From: Vitis vinifera
Lineage: Eukaryota; Streptophyta; Magnoliopsida; Vitales; Vitaceae
Assembly: GCF_030704535.1 (NCBI RefSeq)
Contig: NC_081807.1
Coordinates: forward strand, 1,963,001-2,027,000
DNA: 64,000 nucleotides
Direction: 5' to 3'
This document shows, in pieces, positions 1 to 11,629 of this stretch. The notes under the pieces are model-generated. The model searched no databases and was not told the origin of the DNA. It saw only the letters and a program-made list of their open reading frames with translations. The translations under genes were made by a program, and so were the position numbers. Position 1 is the first letter of the stretch; every line of letters begins with the position of its first letter.

Positions 1-2970
1 TAAACTTATCTATTTTTAAATTATTTATTTTTTATATAGAATAGTTAAAATAAATAAAATGAGTTTAAAATAAATACGTAAAAATAAATTATTAGCTTTA
101 TTTTTTTTACTTTTTAATTTTATTTTTCTTTTCTTCTTCATCTTCCTTCCCTCACATTTTCTCTGGAAATTTTTCTGAACCATTAAAAGTCCTTTAGGCT
201 TTGTCATCAACATAAGTCATAGATTTAATCCTAATTGCTGCATGGACAGCTTTGCAGATGGTGCCAATGAAAATGATTGGAGAATAAGTTGCCATATGAG
301 AAATGGAAATTGAAGAGCGTGACACAATTAATCATCGCAAATAGACAATTGATTATGGGAATGTGCCTAATGATTGTCTCATTTAATATCATATTTTTAT
401 CTAATCAAAGAATTGGTAATTTATTTAAATCATTATTTAATAAATGATAGTTATCGTTATGTTTATTTTGCATATCTCTTTATTTACAAGATTGTCGGAG
501 CTCTCATTATCTCACAAGAAAGATATTTAAAAAAGTTAAATTAAATTAAAATTGGTTATAAATTTATACATTTTTAATCATTTAAGACTTGTTTAGCAAC
601 TGTTTTTTATAACATTTTTCTGTTTTTCAAAACAAAAAAACATTATTTGATAATTATAAACTGTTTTTTTAAGGAAAAAAAACATGGTGTTTAATTGTTT
701 TTTATTATTTTTTGAAGTTGTTTTAAAAAATAATTAGGCAAACATGTAGAATGATTACAAATAAATGAAGTACGAGATATAAAAACTATTTTTGAAAATA
801 TTAAAAACATTTCAGATCCCTTGTTTTACAAAACATCATAAAACAATTTTCAAAAACTATTATAAAAAACCGTTTTTCAAAATTGCTTTAAAAAATAGTT
901 ACCAAATAAAACCTTAATCTTTATATGAAAAAATTAAAATAAATTAAATAAGTTTGAAGTAGTATATAAAAAACCAAATTTATTACCTTTAAATCCAATT
1001 TTTTTTTTCATATTTTCCTTCAAATTTTTTGAAAACCAAACATAACCTAAAAACATCTTATTATATGGTCATCATAGAATTACAAGGAAAAATAAATGAA
1101 TAAATACAAGAAACTTCTCTTATTTGATTATCTATAAAATATTTTTTTAAACATTTTGTTATTTCTATATATTTTTCCAAAACCAAACACATCCTAAATG
1201 ATTTTCTTTGAAATAAAAACGATTATAATAAAGCGTATTGAATAATTCACAATATTTGTAATTTATGAGATATTATTAAGGATATACTCATACTAGAAAT
1301 ATATTGAATCATGTTTTTAATTAAAAATATTTTTTTAAATAAAAAATAAAATTTGTACTCTTTTTAATTAATTAATTTAATTTTGAATTTGAGTCTAGCT
1401 AGTACTAATTCTTTCTTAGGAGGAAAGGTAATTGTGAGAAAATTTTAAAACGTTAGTTCTAGCTTTCAAAATAAATGATAATTGAAAAATTATTGCTATA
1501 TTTTTGTAAAAGAAAAAGTGATAATATATTTTTTTATATAATTTTAATAATAATAGCATATTAAACCGTATTATTAAAGGGAGATTTAATCATTTTATTT
1601 AAAATATGATCTTGACCATGATGTTTAAATTTTCGAAGAATGTCAACATGAGTATTAGATTAAATTTATGTAAAAAATTATTTTCATATTTGAATTTGTC
1701 AAATTAAATTAAATTTATATTAAATACTTTTTATTTTACTAATCTAGTAATTATTTTTCAATTCTAAAATAATTTCTTATTATTTTTATTTATTTTTTCC
1801 TTTTTTATCCACAATTGTATTTACATTCACTAGGATTCTCATTGAAATCCTTACACTATCATTAAGCATTAAAAATATATTAAGTTCCTTATTCTTTTTT
1901 CTTCATTTATTTTCTTCCTATCTCTCTATAAATTTAGCAAAATAATTGCTTTTCTCGCAAATAAGCATTTCCATCATATTTTTTTGAGTTGAAAGAATGA
2001 GTTAAAAGGAAATACTGAGTTAAAAGAAAATAATGAGTTGAAAGAAAAGAAAGAGATGTCGTCAACGGTGTTTGGAGTTATACAATCGTTTATTTTGCTT
2101 GTTTGACATTGTATTTCTAAATATCTTAAAAATATTCAATATTATACTTCTGAGCATCTTAATAATGTTCGAAACTATAGTTCAGACTTCTATTTATTAT
2201 CCACTCTTCAAAGTTTTGGACACTATAACATGAATTTTGTTTTTTTGTTTTTTTTTCTTGTTTCTATTGCACTGTTTTAGGATTTCTCATTTCCATATCA
2301 CTTCTAATTTTTTCACAATTGTTTTACGACGATAGTTTTGTCAAATGAGCTTCCAAATGAAAAAATAAGTTTTCATAAGCTTATATTAAAAAAAACAACA
2401 AAACATGAATCAAAGTTTATAAAATACAAATTTTAAGCCTCTATTTAAAAAATAATCAATATTTCATACATTTTTTTTTGTCAAAGGTATTACATTTGAC
2501 AATTTAGGTATTACCTTTTAATAATATAGTTACTACTTTTTATCATCGTAGACACTATATTTGATCGATTAGTGCATGAAACTTGAATTATTTTTAAAAG
2601 ATTTTTATTTTATAATTATTTTTATGTGAGCATGTGAAAACATACTAAACTTACTTTTTTCTTCAAAGAATATGATGTTTTATTAGGGTTTGTAGATAGA
2701 AAAAAAATGGGTTGAAAGAAAGAGGAAGAAGATGTGTTTAGAGAAAGAAGAATACGACAAAATGTTTTTTGTATTTTTAAAATTATCGGGTTGATGTATT
2801 AATAAGTTTTTAATTTTTGAGTAAATACATAAATAGGGTAGATACAAATACCAATTATATATTTTTTTTAGGAAAAATGTTCTCATTATTATTATTATTA
2901 TTTTTAAATTTGATAAAAAATAACATTTTTTTTTAATATAAGTATAAATAATCCAAAAAAAATTATTTAT
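1..2970. other. AT-rich intergenic spacer
   Basis: Very AT-rich DNA with many homopolymer A and T runs and no reading frame that looks like a protein. Apart from the MITE-like element near 585-918, I recognise nothing in it. Confidence 0.7.
585..918. mobile_element. MITE-like element, probably hAT type
   Basis: The two ends are imperfect inverted repeats. The left end reads roughly CTTGTTTAGCAACTGTTTTT; the right end, read on the other strand, gives GGTTTTATTTGGTAACTATT. The interior is non-coding and A/T-rich. The bases just outside the ends (AATCATTT and AATCTTTA) are a plausible imperfect 8-bp target duplication, which would fit the hAT superfamily. The TTTGGTAACTATTTTT-type terminus is common in small plant hAT MITEs. 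Boundaries are approximate. Confidence 0.5.
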
Positions 2971-2984
2971 TTATTGATCAAATA

Positions 2985-3447
2985 CCCGAGTGCAAGAGCT
3001 CCAAGACACGGGCCGCAATACAGCCCGCAACGACGTCGTTCAGGAACTCCGCGTCAGCGCCTATATGTGCTTGAATCTCAATCTGTAAGTGTCACCGCTT
3101 CCACTTCAATTTCTCTTCTCTTCGAAACTGCATTTTATCGTTCTTTCTCATTTTCCAAACACCCATCTTGACATTTTTTTTTCTCGTTATTTTTTCAGTT
3201 TTCTTGAAAATCAAATTTTCAGCTGTAGAGAGCTCCAGATCTGTGCGCTTCCTAAATCATTAATAACTTATTTGCCCTAAAAGTCTCTTCCCTTTTTTAT
3301 TTTATTTTTTGGGGAAATTGATGCGATTGTGAGAAGCCCCGACACCGGATAGATCTATAAATAATATCCTTTTGGTGTATTTTTTTAGTGGAATTTGTAT
3401 GTGAATGTTGTGAAGAATATGAAGATGAGACGTACCAAACAGTGATA
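2985..3447 (+). promoter_or_regulatory. 5' leader of the DUF616 gene with a likely UTR intron
   Basis: GC content jumps sharply at about 2985, where the AT-rich spacer ends. A strong donor (ATCT|GTAAGT) sits after position 3084. A possible acceptor (TTTTTTTAG) ends at 3388, 59 bases before the start codon, so one leader intron of about 300 bp is likely; an alternative acceptor ends at 3198. A short upstream frame begins with ATG at 3420 (8 codons, stop just before the main ATG). The leader contains the palindrome AACGACGTCGTT at 3029-3040. Confidence 0.45.
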
Positions 3448-6400
3448 ATGGAGACCGAAGTTCAGAGGTCTGTATCTTTGCGGCTAAACCGCAGAGGAGA
3501 TCGGAATAATCAATTTCAGCAAAATAGAGGTAATTGAATTTAGTTATAATTTAATTAGGCCTCTGTTTGATTGCTGCGAAAACTAAGAAAAGAAAAGAAG
3601 ATGTTTCTATGGTTATTCCTTTTTTCCAATTAGTTTGTTCTTTAAGAATGAAAAAAGCTGCTTGACTTGGCCAAATGGTTTTGTTAGCTTCTGAATGATG
3701 AAAAACCTAATGGTTATTTTGGTTTAGTTCCATTTTCAGAAAAGAGATTTTTGAGAGAAGACCCCTTTTTTTTTTATGTCTTTTTCCTTGAACAGAAAAA
3801 CTGGAAACATATTTCTTGGTGTTCCCCGAAGTTGGGACCTTATTTTGTCCTTTCTCAGGGGAATAAATTTGCGTTGGGAAAATGAGACAGTTTGTTAAAA
3901 ACAGAAGCAAACAGTGCCAAAAATGTGAAGGGGGTGGCTAAAAAGGATCCATCGGACTGAATCAAAGTGATTGGGTTTATGACTATTGCTTTGAGTTTAG
4001 TCTGAGTCATTTTCCCATTGGTTCACAACCAAAGAGAGCTTTATGGGATTTTACATATGGAATTGCTTGACCTTACATATAAGTAGACCTTGGTGAATCT
4101 ATATTCAACAATGATGTGGTGATGCAGATGCTGAAGGTGGTTTATTTTCTTCAGAGAGGCTATCCCAAGACTATCCAATGAAGGCTGTTTGGAAGAGGGG
4201 ATTCATTCGCCTGTTCCTTGTAGGGGGCATTGTGTGGATTTTACTCATCCTCACTGTATTATTATTTCATATCTGGTCTTGCGAATCTTCTTTTGCCTTT
4301 TTTTCAGGTATTTTGGAAAATAGGTTATGTGATTTCAATCTTGAAACACAATGCATGAATTTAAGTTGGAAAAAACCAATACATTGCAAATCATTGAAGT
4401 GAATTGGACTAAAATAGTGTGTGGGATTAATGAAAAGGTCATGTATAACTGAATTTTTGTCTCAGATCAAAATTTACATTGTTTTAATGGTTTGAAATAA
4501 TTCTGAAGTTTTCTGCTTATTGTGCAGCTATCTGTAACAGAGAAAGCAAAGTATTTGTTGTGTTAGACAATATGGGACTTGTACCAAAGCCACAACATCG
4601 TAAGATTATAGAAATTTATCTTCAATAGAGTGTATATTTGTACTTATGATAATTGATATTCACTTGCTGATTTGCAATTAGGTTGTCCAATTCCCATTGC
4701 CAACGACCCAGACAAAGTAGTCATTCTACAGGGAAGAACCCCTGACAAAATTGTTCAAAACCTATCCTACATTGTGGAAGATAAGAAAAACGAATTTCAA
4801 TCACCCCCACTATTTGGTGGCCATCAAAGCTGGCTTCAAAGGGAGAAAAGCTTTAGATTAAAGTCAACCATGAAGGTAATTGAAATATTCTCTCTGTACA
4901 GTCAGTTAGTTGAGTTTCTAGTTTATATTTTAACATAAAATTTTAGGTTCTTCATTCTTGTTTAGATTGCGCATGTTCTGCCTGAGAAGAAAGAAATTTA
5001 AGCTAAATTAGTATGAGGGCAAGTCCACGGTCATATCAATATATCCTAGTTTTTGGTTTTTGGGTATTCTCCTCATGGCTAAAGATTGGTGAAAACTTGA
5101 GTAGCAAAGCCTGAGGACCTTTCAACACACTTAGGAATTATTGTATTGTTCCCATATTACATTGAAATATTTTTCCCCTTGTCTCTAGTTTAATTTTGAC
5201 CGAGAGTCATTTCACTGGCTGATATCTAGATCTCCAAATTGGTGGTGCATGTCTACAATATTTGTTAGGTTCTAATATTGGTGAATTTATATGGTAGGAT
5301 TGGCCCCTTTTTTTTCTTTTTAAATTACAGAATCACTGTAACTAGTTGTTTTTCCCAAATGATGGATGAAAATTTTGCCTCTTAAATAAAATGGAAAAAT
5401 TGTAAGTGAGTTTACAATATCAGAATGGACATCTTTATCACTAGCTAATTTAGTTCTAGATCAAGCAGAGATAATATAGCTGAAAAAAGGAGACCTCTTT
5501 TCCACCTGATCTTTTCTTCTACCAAGTTGAACTTGAACTAAACTAAAGAGTGCTTAGGGAGATTGGACTACTTTACTTCTCTCTTATATGAGATTCTTAG
5601 TATGATTTCTAGATGGCATTCCATATAAAATTTTGAGGTGTGTTAAAATCATTAGTAATGAGCATAGTTTCGTCTGCAATCATGGAGGAGTCTCAGTAGT
5701 GAGTTCTTGTTCATTACTTTTGTTTATTCCTTTTACAGAATTAACTTAAAATAAATAAATAATTATTAACATTGTTTGCCAAATTGAAAACCAGTCAGAG
5801 GACTTGATAGGATTCTAGGAGTTATACAACTAGAATGGTAGTACTGCCCATCTTCCGTTCTGTTGATTACAATATTTCCTATTGCTGACATGCATGATAG
5901 TAAATTGGTTCTTGGTAATTGAAAATATTGAATATTCTATTGTAGGAATGTTCTTGTCACCGGAAAGACACCATGGCTTCTAGTCTAGTTATCTTAGAGG
6001 ACTGAGTTTAGAATGTTAAGAGTTCTGGGCTTTTCAAGGCAAATAGTGATTACCACTGTAGTAGTGTTATCCAGGAAAAACAATTATCTAACTGTTAGTC
6101 TGCAGTTAGGATCTTATAGTTGTTTTTTATGAACCGCATAAAAGACCTTGTTTTGTTATGTATTGATTTAAGAAGAATGGTAATGAGTGATTTGGCTTAT
6201 TACCTTGATTGAGCATGAAAGATGTCTTTGCGCAGATTGAAGAATAAAGACAATACTCTTGATTAAACTCACATATTTTCTGCTTCTTTTTTTCCTTGTA
6301 ATTTCTGGGGAAGCTTCATGAACTGTTACAAAGGAATGCAGGTTAAGGGGATTCTTTGATAAATTGGAGTTTCCTTTTTGGGAAGCAAGGAAGCAACTAA

Positions 6401-9199
6401 GTGTAGTGGTCTTTGAGAAAACAAAAAAGGTCTTATAGATTTGGTCCATTTGGAAGATAAGGGAATGGGGTCAGTTTTAGACCTGTTTGGGTGTTTGTTT
6501 ACTTTTCTTTTTTTGGCTGGTTTGGTGGTGGGTGTATAGGTATTGTTTACCTTGGGTTGCTCTATTGGCGTCTCTTTTTTAATAGATCTTTTTCTTTACC
6601 TATAAAAAAAAAAAAAAAAAATGGAAGATAAGGGAATGGGGAGAGTTGTTTCTATCAAATTGGAATGAGAAAATCTTCTAATTCTTTTAATTATTTCTAA
6701 AAGGAATATATATATATATATACATATATGTATGTATGTATGCATGCATGCATGTATACATCCTAAAAAAAATTAAAAATAGTTGGGATCTTTATAGCTG
6801 AAATTTCTTGCTTATGATATGTACTTTTATTAACTAAATGAAAAAAAAAAAAAAAGATTATCTCTTTGCATCAGTGCTATTGAATTATAGAGCCCCTAAT
6901 TTGATATATATTATTATATATTGTTTAGCAACCTTGCCTTATTTTCCCAGTTGGATCAGTATGGTTGTGCCTTACAATGCTCTGCCTTTCAGGTGCACTG
7001 TGGCTTTATGCAAAATGGGGGTGCAGAAATGAACCCGATAGATATCAACTATGCCAAGAAGTGTAGGTTTGTGGTTGCATCTGGCATTTTCGATGGATAT
7101 GATACCCCTCATGAGCCTTCAGATATAAGCGCCCGTTCTAAAAAGCTCTTCTGTTTTCTTATGGTGATGGATGAGATATCTCTTGATTTCATCAAGAAAA
7201 ATGTTACTGTTAAAGAGGATGTTGATGGGGGGTTATGGGTGGGTATTTGGCGTCTTGTTCTACTGAAACATCCACCTTATGATGAGCCTAGAAGGAATGG
7301 GAAGGTTCCTAAGATATTAACCCACAGGTTGTTTCCTGAGGCACAGTACAGCATTTGGATTGATGGGAAAATGGAGTTGATGGTTGATCCATTACTCATC
7401 CTGGAAAGGTATTTTCTTATGTATTTCTCTTAATAATATGCAAGTTGGATTCTTAACATGTGATTTTTTAAGATGAGCTTTTAAAATGTTGTGTGAGAAG
7501 ATCCACACATACTTACAGTTCTTTCAATAGGTTGATTGTTAAGTTAACATGATTGAATAGACAGTTGATTGAAGAACCCTCCTGGTTTGGACCTATATTT
7601 GGTCACTGTCATTCCTTAGCATTTCTTTGAATGAGCTAGATGGAGAAATAACTTGATAAACATCATGTGATATATGTGATTTGCAGATATTTGTGGCGTG
7701 GGAAGCACACCTTTGCCATTGCACAGCACAAGCATCATCACAGTATATATGAGGAGGCTGATGCAATCAAGCGGAGGAAGCGTTATGCACGGCCTCTTAT
7801 AGATCTCCACATGAAAATATACAGTTATGAGGGTATGAAACCCTGGAGTCCAAAGAAAGGGACTATTAGTGGTAAGAGGGGAACTCCTCAACATATTTTG
7901 GTTCTATAGTTCTCTTTGGTTTTTATTTTAAGTAACAATCAGACTTGACCTCAAGGTAGTAATAGTGAGGGCACCTCATGCCATTGTACTTATGTACTTG
8001 CTAAACATGAACACTACTGTTTGATTCATGGAAAATTGGAATGAAAATATAAGGGAAAGAAAATATAAAAGAAAAATAGAAGAAAAGAAAAAAACTAGGG
8101 AAAATAAAAAATATATTTAAAGTTAATAAATTATTTTTATATACTATTTAAACTCATTTCATTTAATTTAACCCTTTTGTATGGTGAGTGAATAATTTTA
8201 AAATGTATTAGTTTGTAACTAATTTTAATTATATTTTATTTGCTTTGCTATTTTCTATAGTAATACCAAAGATGAGAAAACAATTTTCCTTAATATTTTC
8301 TTTTTCTTTTTTTAGTACTTTCTTGGAACCAAACATAGCATAAATGTTGTCTCGAGAAAGAGGGAAAGGATAATCATCTTTCTCCAGTTCATATGAATGA
8401 AGATCTTTTAATTCCTAGACTACTCCCTTCTTATTCTTTAGTTTAATATTTTGGTTTGCTGCCAACCAAAATGAATTTAGGAGCCAATAAACTGGCTTCC
8501 CTTTTGCTTCTGCATGCCTGAGCCCAGATCTCCTTTCAACTTACATGTGCTTCTATCTCCAATCAGATGGAGTAACAATGATTCAAGAAAGTATTGGTTT
8601 AATTGGTTTGTAAACAAACCTTCTATTAGACTATTACATTGCCCAGAAAGTTGAAAATTAGGAGAAAAAAATATAGATTCTTGGGGTTAACTTCTGCCAA
8701 AAGCTCTTGATGACGAATAGCAGCATCCTATCTTCTGTACTGGTTTATATTTAGGCAATATCTTCCTTTGTGATTCTGGTAATTCCCCTATTATCATGTA
8801 TCATTGACACATTTGTGAAATGCAGATGTTCCAGAAGGGGCTGTTATCATACGGGAGCACACTGCACTGAATAACTTATTTAGCTGCTTGTGGTTCAACG
8901 AGGTCAACCTCTTTACCCCAAGAGACCAGCTGAGCTTTGGCTACGTTGTGTACAGGTTGGGCGGTTTATTCAAGTTCTTTATGTTTCCAAACTGCGAGTA
9001 CAATTCACTGTTTGTGTTGCACCCACACACACGAGAGCATTCTTCTGTTGTAGAGTGGGTGAAGTCACTTGATGAATTTAAGACAAATAAAACCGGTTTG
9101 AAAGAGAGTAGGGGCGGATTGGGGTTATGGACTCCTTATCCTGGAAACCTGGATTCAGTTATCCTACCACCTGTAGCAAGAACATCAAAAGCAGGCTGA
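3448..9199 (+). CDS. DUF616 (TOD1/MUCI70-like) Golgi membrane protein
   Basis: Seven coding exons: 3448-3529, 4128-4307, 4528-4599, 4682-4875, 6993-7408, 7687-7871, 8826-9199. They join in frame to 500 aa, with GT-AG at every junction. Residues about 54-76 (FIRLFLVGGIVWILLILTVL region) form one membrane helix after a short basic N-terminus, so this is a type II membrane protein, probably of the Golgi. The rest is the DUF616 domain, recognisable by the FGGHQSW segment, SGIFDGYD, WIDGK, the histidine-rich AQHKHHHSIYEEADA block and the C-terminal NEVNLFTPRDQLSFGYVVYR block. Characterised plant relatives are MUCI70 (a putative glycosyltransferase in pectin/mucilage synthesis) and TOD1 (described as an alkaline ceramidase), so the exact activity of this paralogue is open. 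Intron 4 (2.1 kb) carries a small LINE tail. The start follows a short upstream frame; no other in-frame ATG gives the conserved N-terminus. Confidence 0.93.
6471..6621 (+). mobile_element. 5'-truncated LINE tail in intron 4 of the DUF616 gene
   Basis: About 150 bp ending in CTTTACCTAT plus an A run of about 18, the same 3' end seen on the LINEs in the transportin gene. It is flanked by a perfect 20-bp direct repeat (TGGAAGATAAGGGAATGGGG) at 6451-6470 and 6622-6641. This is a textbook target-primed insertion, and the exact repeat suggests it is fairly young. Confidence 0.88.
6706..6767. repeat. compound microsatellite (AT)n-(GTAT)n-(GCAT)n
   Basis: A run of AT dinucleotides passes into GTAT and then GCAT tetranucleotide repeats inside intron 4 of the DUF616 gene. 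It is likely polymorphic. Confidence 0.85.
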
Positions 9200-10009
9200 G
9201 GTTCAATTCAATGCATTTGGTCTTTCTTTTCATGCTTCTTTCTCAGTGATTCCTTTATTCTTCCACCTGTATATTGTTCTTGGTTGCTTCATCAGGAAGA
9301 ATTTTGAGGCCCCATTGCTGAAAATAAATAAATGAAATAACTTTCTATTCATGTGAATGAGAGGGTTGGAAGTTGGCATCAGTTTCCCTTTTTCCATTTT
9401 AGGTGTGGTGGGACTTGGGATGGTTTCTTGGATTCCAATTCCATGATTTAATAGGCTATGAAATGAACTGACTTTGTGAAAATGACTTTCGCATTCCCAC
9501 TCTTTGGTTGGGGAAAATAGAGGTAAGCAAAAAAAAAAAAACTAGCTTCATATATTTCATGTTCTCAATTTTTAAAATTAGAAAATGTTAATAATTTTTA
9601 TATGAAAAATAAATGATTTTAAAATTTAAAGATATTAAATTTATATTTTTTAAGTGAGAAATATATATATATTAAAAATAAAAAAGAGGAAGGTATGGAA
9701 AATGATGAATGTTTGTTTGATATATAAAGTTGGAATGACAATATTTTTAGAATTTCCTGAATAGAATGGATAGAAGATTCTTCTTTCCTATTCTAATATA
9801 TTGGACTAGTGTTGAAATGTTGAAATGTTTAAATTTTTGTCAAATTGTGTACTTGTGAAAGCATGGTCAAGTCCTTAGTGGCCTTGAGATTTTTCAAAAT
9901 TTCAGGGCGTTATAAAACATTTCATTATTTGTGTAAATATGGTAATTTTGTCCTTGATATAAGACATTGTTTTATGTGGAAGTGTTTTTAAAATAATTAT
10001 TGATCGATA

Positions 10010-10240
10010 GCCTATTTGGTAGTTGTTCTAAAATGTGTTTCTAATTTTTTGAACACATGAAGTTTTTTATCATTTAAGTATTAAAAATGTTAAAAATATT
10101 TTTTGGAATAACTACTAAACACATTCTAATAGCTTGTTCGATACTAATTTTAATATTTCTAACACTTAAATTTGTTATTTTTCAAATGTTAAAAATTATA
10201 GAAATATTTCTTAGAATTACTGTTAAACAGGTTCTAAGTA
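10010..10240. repeat. two adjacent MITE-like inverted repeats
   Basis: Two adjacent units of about 115 bp each begin with a TTTGGTAGTTGTTCTAAAA- or TGTTCGATACTAATTTTA-like end and close with the imperfect inverse (GAATAACTACTAAACACATT; GAATTACTGTTAAACAGGTT). They resemble the small hAT-type MITEs elsewhere in the window. Boundaries are approximate. Confidence 0.4.
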
Positions 10241-10555
10241 TTTATCCATAAAACACAATAGGTCATTTTTTAGATTTTTAAAAGTATTTCTTAAATTTTG
10301 CTAAACACCTATTTTTTTTTTTATAAATATTTTTGATATCAAAAACTCTTTCTATAATCTCTACCGAATGGGTTTTCAATCTTTCTAAAAATAATATGAG
10401 AGTAGCATCCACTTTGATTTTCGATTCTATAATTTTTAAAGTAAGGATACAATTTTACTCAACCAAAATAGTTTCTTCTATACATTTTTAACATTTGATG
10501 AATGTAGGAATTTTGAATTTTAATTTCCAAACAATATATGTATATTAATGTAAGG

Positions 10556-10590
<35 letters not shown>
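10556..10590. repeat. (AT)n microsatellite
   Basis: About 17 uninterrupted AT/TA dinucleotides in the spacer between the DUF616 and transportin genes. Confidence 0.9.
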
Positions 10591-10593
<3 letters not shown>

Positions 10594-11468
10594 TTATTTC
10601 ACTCATAAGTTTATATGATCTAATTAGCTTATTTATTTAAAATGAGTTAAATAAGAGTAAAGTGGGTTAGTGATATAATTAGTTTTAATTAACATAATTA
10701 TTAAATAAATCAGTTCGGATTAAATTCGTATTATGTTAGTCGATCAAAAATAACTTATTTATTAAATGAGTTATGTAGATTAACATGAACTTTAATCAAA
10801 TATGATTATATCATAATTAAATAAATGAAACTAAATTTTGATCCCAATTATTTTGATGGATTAAATCAAACTTTGTTATCCTTAATTATAACTCAAGCTT
10901 GATTTGGGCATTTCAAGGTTTCAAGTTATACATACTCGTTTTATGTCAATCAATAAGATATATTAAAATTGCTTATTCGATGGACAAATTTCTCATAGAA
11001 TGAACTAAATTTATGAAAATGTATTTTTATTTTTATTTTTGAATAGAACATTGTCCTATTTCAATCCATGATCCACATGATCCAACCACTCACATTCTTG
11101 GAAATATTTTTGCATATAATAAAAATAATTTTATTTTTTGAATAATTTTCAAATACCCTAAAATTGTAAAAATCCCATTAGAAAAAAAAAAAAAGAAGAA
11201 GAAAAACGTTTGAGAATGAAATAGTTTTTCAAGGTATGATTTTGTCTCATGCCAATCAATGTTCACATGATCACAGATAATTATTTGATTGGAGAATAGT
11301 TGTCCAGGTCATCAAAATTATGGTATTTTTGAAAATATTATTATTATTATTTTGGATAATTTTTAAATAATTTAAATTTATGAAAATTCAATTATGTAAA
11401 TATATATTTTTATAGAATAAAAAATTAATAATAAAACTTACATTCAATTACATATACATGATTAGCAT

Positions 11469-11629
11469 TATAAAAAAGTATGAACTATAAAATTGCCCCC
11501 AGTCCCCATCCCAAAAATCCTACCATTTTTTCTCTCTTCCCTTTCTACTGTCTCTCTCTCTCTCTCACAGCCAAAACCTCTGAACCTGTCCAGAAGCTAA
11601 ATCTCTCTCTCTCTCTCTTCCCTCAAAAC
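11469..11629 (+). promoter_or_regulatory. transportin core promoter and CT-rich leader
   Basis: TATAAAAAA at 11469-11477 is a good TATA box, 153 bases before the start codon, so transcription probably begins near 11500. The leader holds two CT-dinucleotide runs (about 11551-11568 and 11602-11618). Such CT/GA repeats are common in plant 5' leaders and can bind BBR/BPC factors; that role here is inference. Confidence 0.5.

Larger units (their letters stand above)
9200..11468. other. 3' flank and AT-rich intergenic spacer
   Basis: The 3' untranslated region of the DUF616 gene probably runs to about 9330, where AATAAATAAATGAAATAA offers polyadenylation signals. Beyond that the DNA is AT-rich and non-coding up to the transportin promoter, with MITE-like repeats near 10010-10240 and an AT microsatellite at 10556-10590. 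Confidence 0.65.

Noticed and set aside
6921..7433. 170-codon frame starting at 6921 as a separate gene
   Set aside because: It is exon 5 of the DUF616 gene read through from the intron; the acceptor at 6992 defines the true boundary.
7616..7894. Minus-strand frame of 92 codons
   Set aside because: It is antisense to DUF616 exon 6, which has clear family motifs on the plus strand.
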